Assembly: GCA_964471945.1 (NCBI GenBank)
Contig: CAYYIJ010000030.1
Span: forward strand, 1-23,622
From: JASEHD01 sp964471945
GTDB lineage: Bacteria > Bacteroidota > Ignavibacteria > UBA10030 > SZUA-254
DNA length: 23,622 nucleotides
Reading direction: 5' to 3'
Below the pieces are notes generated by a model. It made no database searches. It saw nothing but the letters and a program-made list of their open reading frames with translations, and had not been told where the DNA came from. A program made the position numbers and the translations under genes. Below, piece by piece: positions 23,622 through 23,622 of this stretch (its first letter is position 1; each line of letters starts with the position of its first letter).

Positions 23622-23622
23622 C

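Larger units (their letters stand above)
23398..23622. other. Intergenic tail with dispersed-type repeats
   Basis: No gene is visible in the last 225 bases. I find no clear terminator after the propeller gene. The stretch carries the right copy of the long-range inverted repeat (23531-23544, with outlying matches at 23553-23562 and 23568-23576) and a palindrome at the very edge (23601-23621). Confidence 0.55.

Noticed and set aside
1..23622. tRNA or rRNA genes, transposases, phage genes, toxin-antitoxin or defence genes
   Set aside because: I saw no cloverleaf, rRNA signature, DDE transposase motif or other support on either strand.

Overview
The window looks like part of a metagenome-assembled chromosome from the FCB group, most likely Ignavibacteria or a close relative in Bacteroidota/Chlorobi. 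The reasons are a textbook type IX secretion (T9SS) C-terminal domain (NYPNPFNPST, VYDVIGQEVATLV, SGIYLLRL, ending KLLLMK), a PorV/PorQ-type outer-membrane protein, several large Ig-rich surface proteins, DUF4382 and S8-protease lipoproteins, and AT-rich spacers. A run of exactly 100 Ns (8690-8789) marks a scaffold join. Every convincing gene is on the + strand.

Layout. (1) 1-337: non-coding, with a palindrome and one half of an inverted repeat that recurs at the far end of the window. (2) 338-1744: an S8 protease lipoprotein with its own strong terminator. (3) 1864-7932: a tightly packed set. It comprises a probable outer-membrane beta-barrel, glucose-1-phosphate cytidylyltransferase, CDP-glucose 4,6-dehydratase, a third NAD-dependent sugar epimerase/reductase, and a NarX/NarL-type soluble PAS histidine kinase with its response regulator. 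(4) 7933-8561: a gene-free stretch dense in inverted repeats, some with mutually exclusive pairings. (5) 8562-10282: a T9SS cargo protein interrupted by the assembly gap, then a small lipoprotein. (6) 10856-17256: a 1550-residue surface protein (two CBM9-like domains, Ig-like repeats, a ZU5-like domain, a FlgD-like C-terminus), a PorV-like protein and a DUF4382 lipoprotein. (7) 17364-23397: TPR protein, small membrane protein, cellulose-synthase-like GT2, membrane-anchored GH26 glycosidase, and a seven-bladed propeller/Ig-like surface protein.

Together the window reads as a cell-envelope and exopolysaccharide region. Block 7 has the parts list of a synthase-dependent polysaccharide secretion system (inner-membrane GT2, periplasmic glycoside hydrolase, TPR scaffold), but with GH26 in the hydrolase slot and no outer-membrane barrel attached to the TPR protein. 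A free-standing barrel candidate lies in block 3 beside a CDP-deoxysugar pathway and a two-component pair that may control envelope composition. This is the best candidate for an undescribed system here; the functional link between the blocks is inference.
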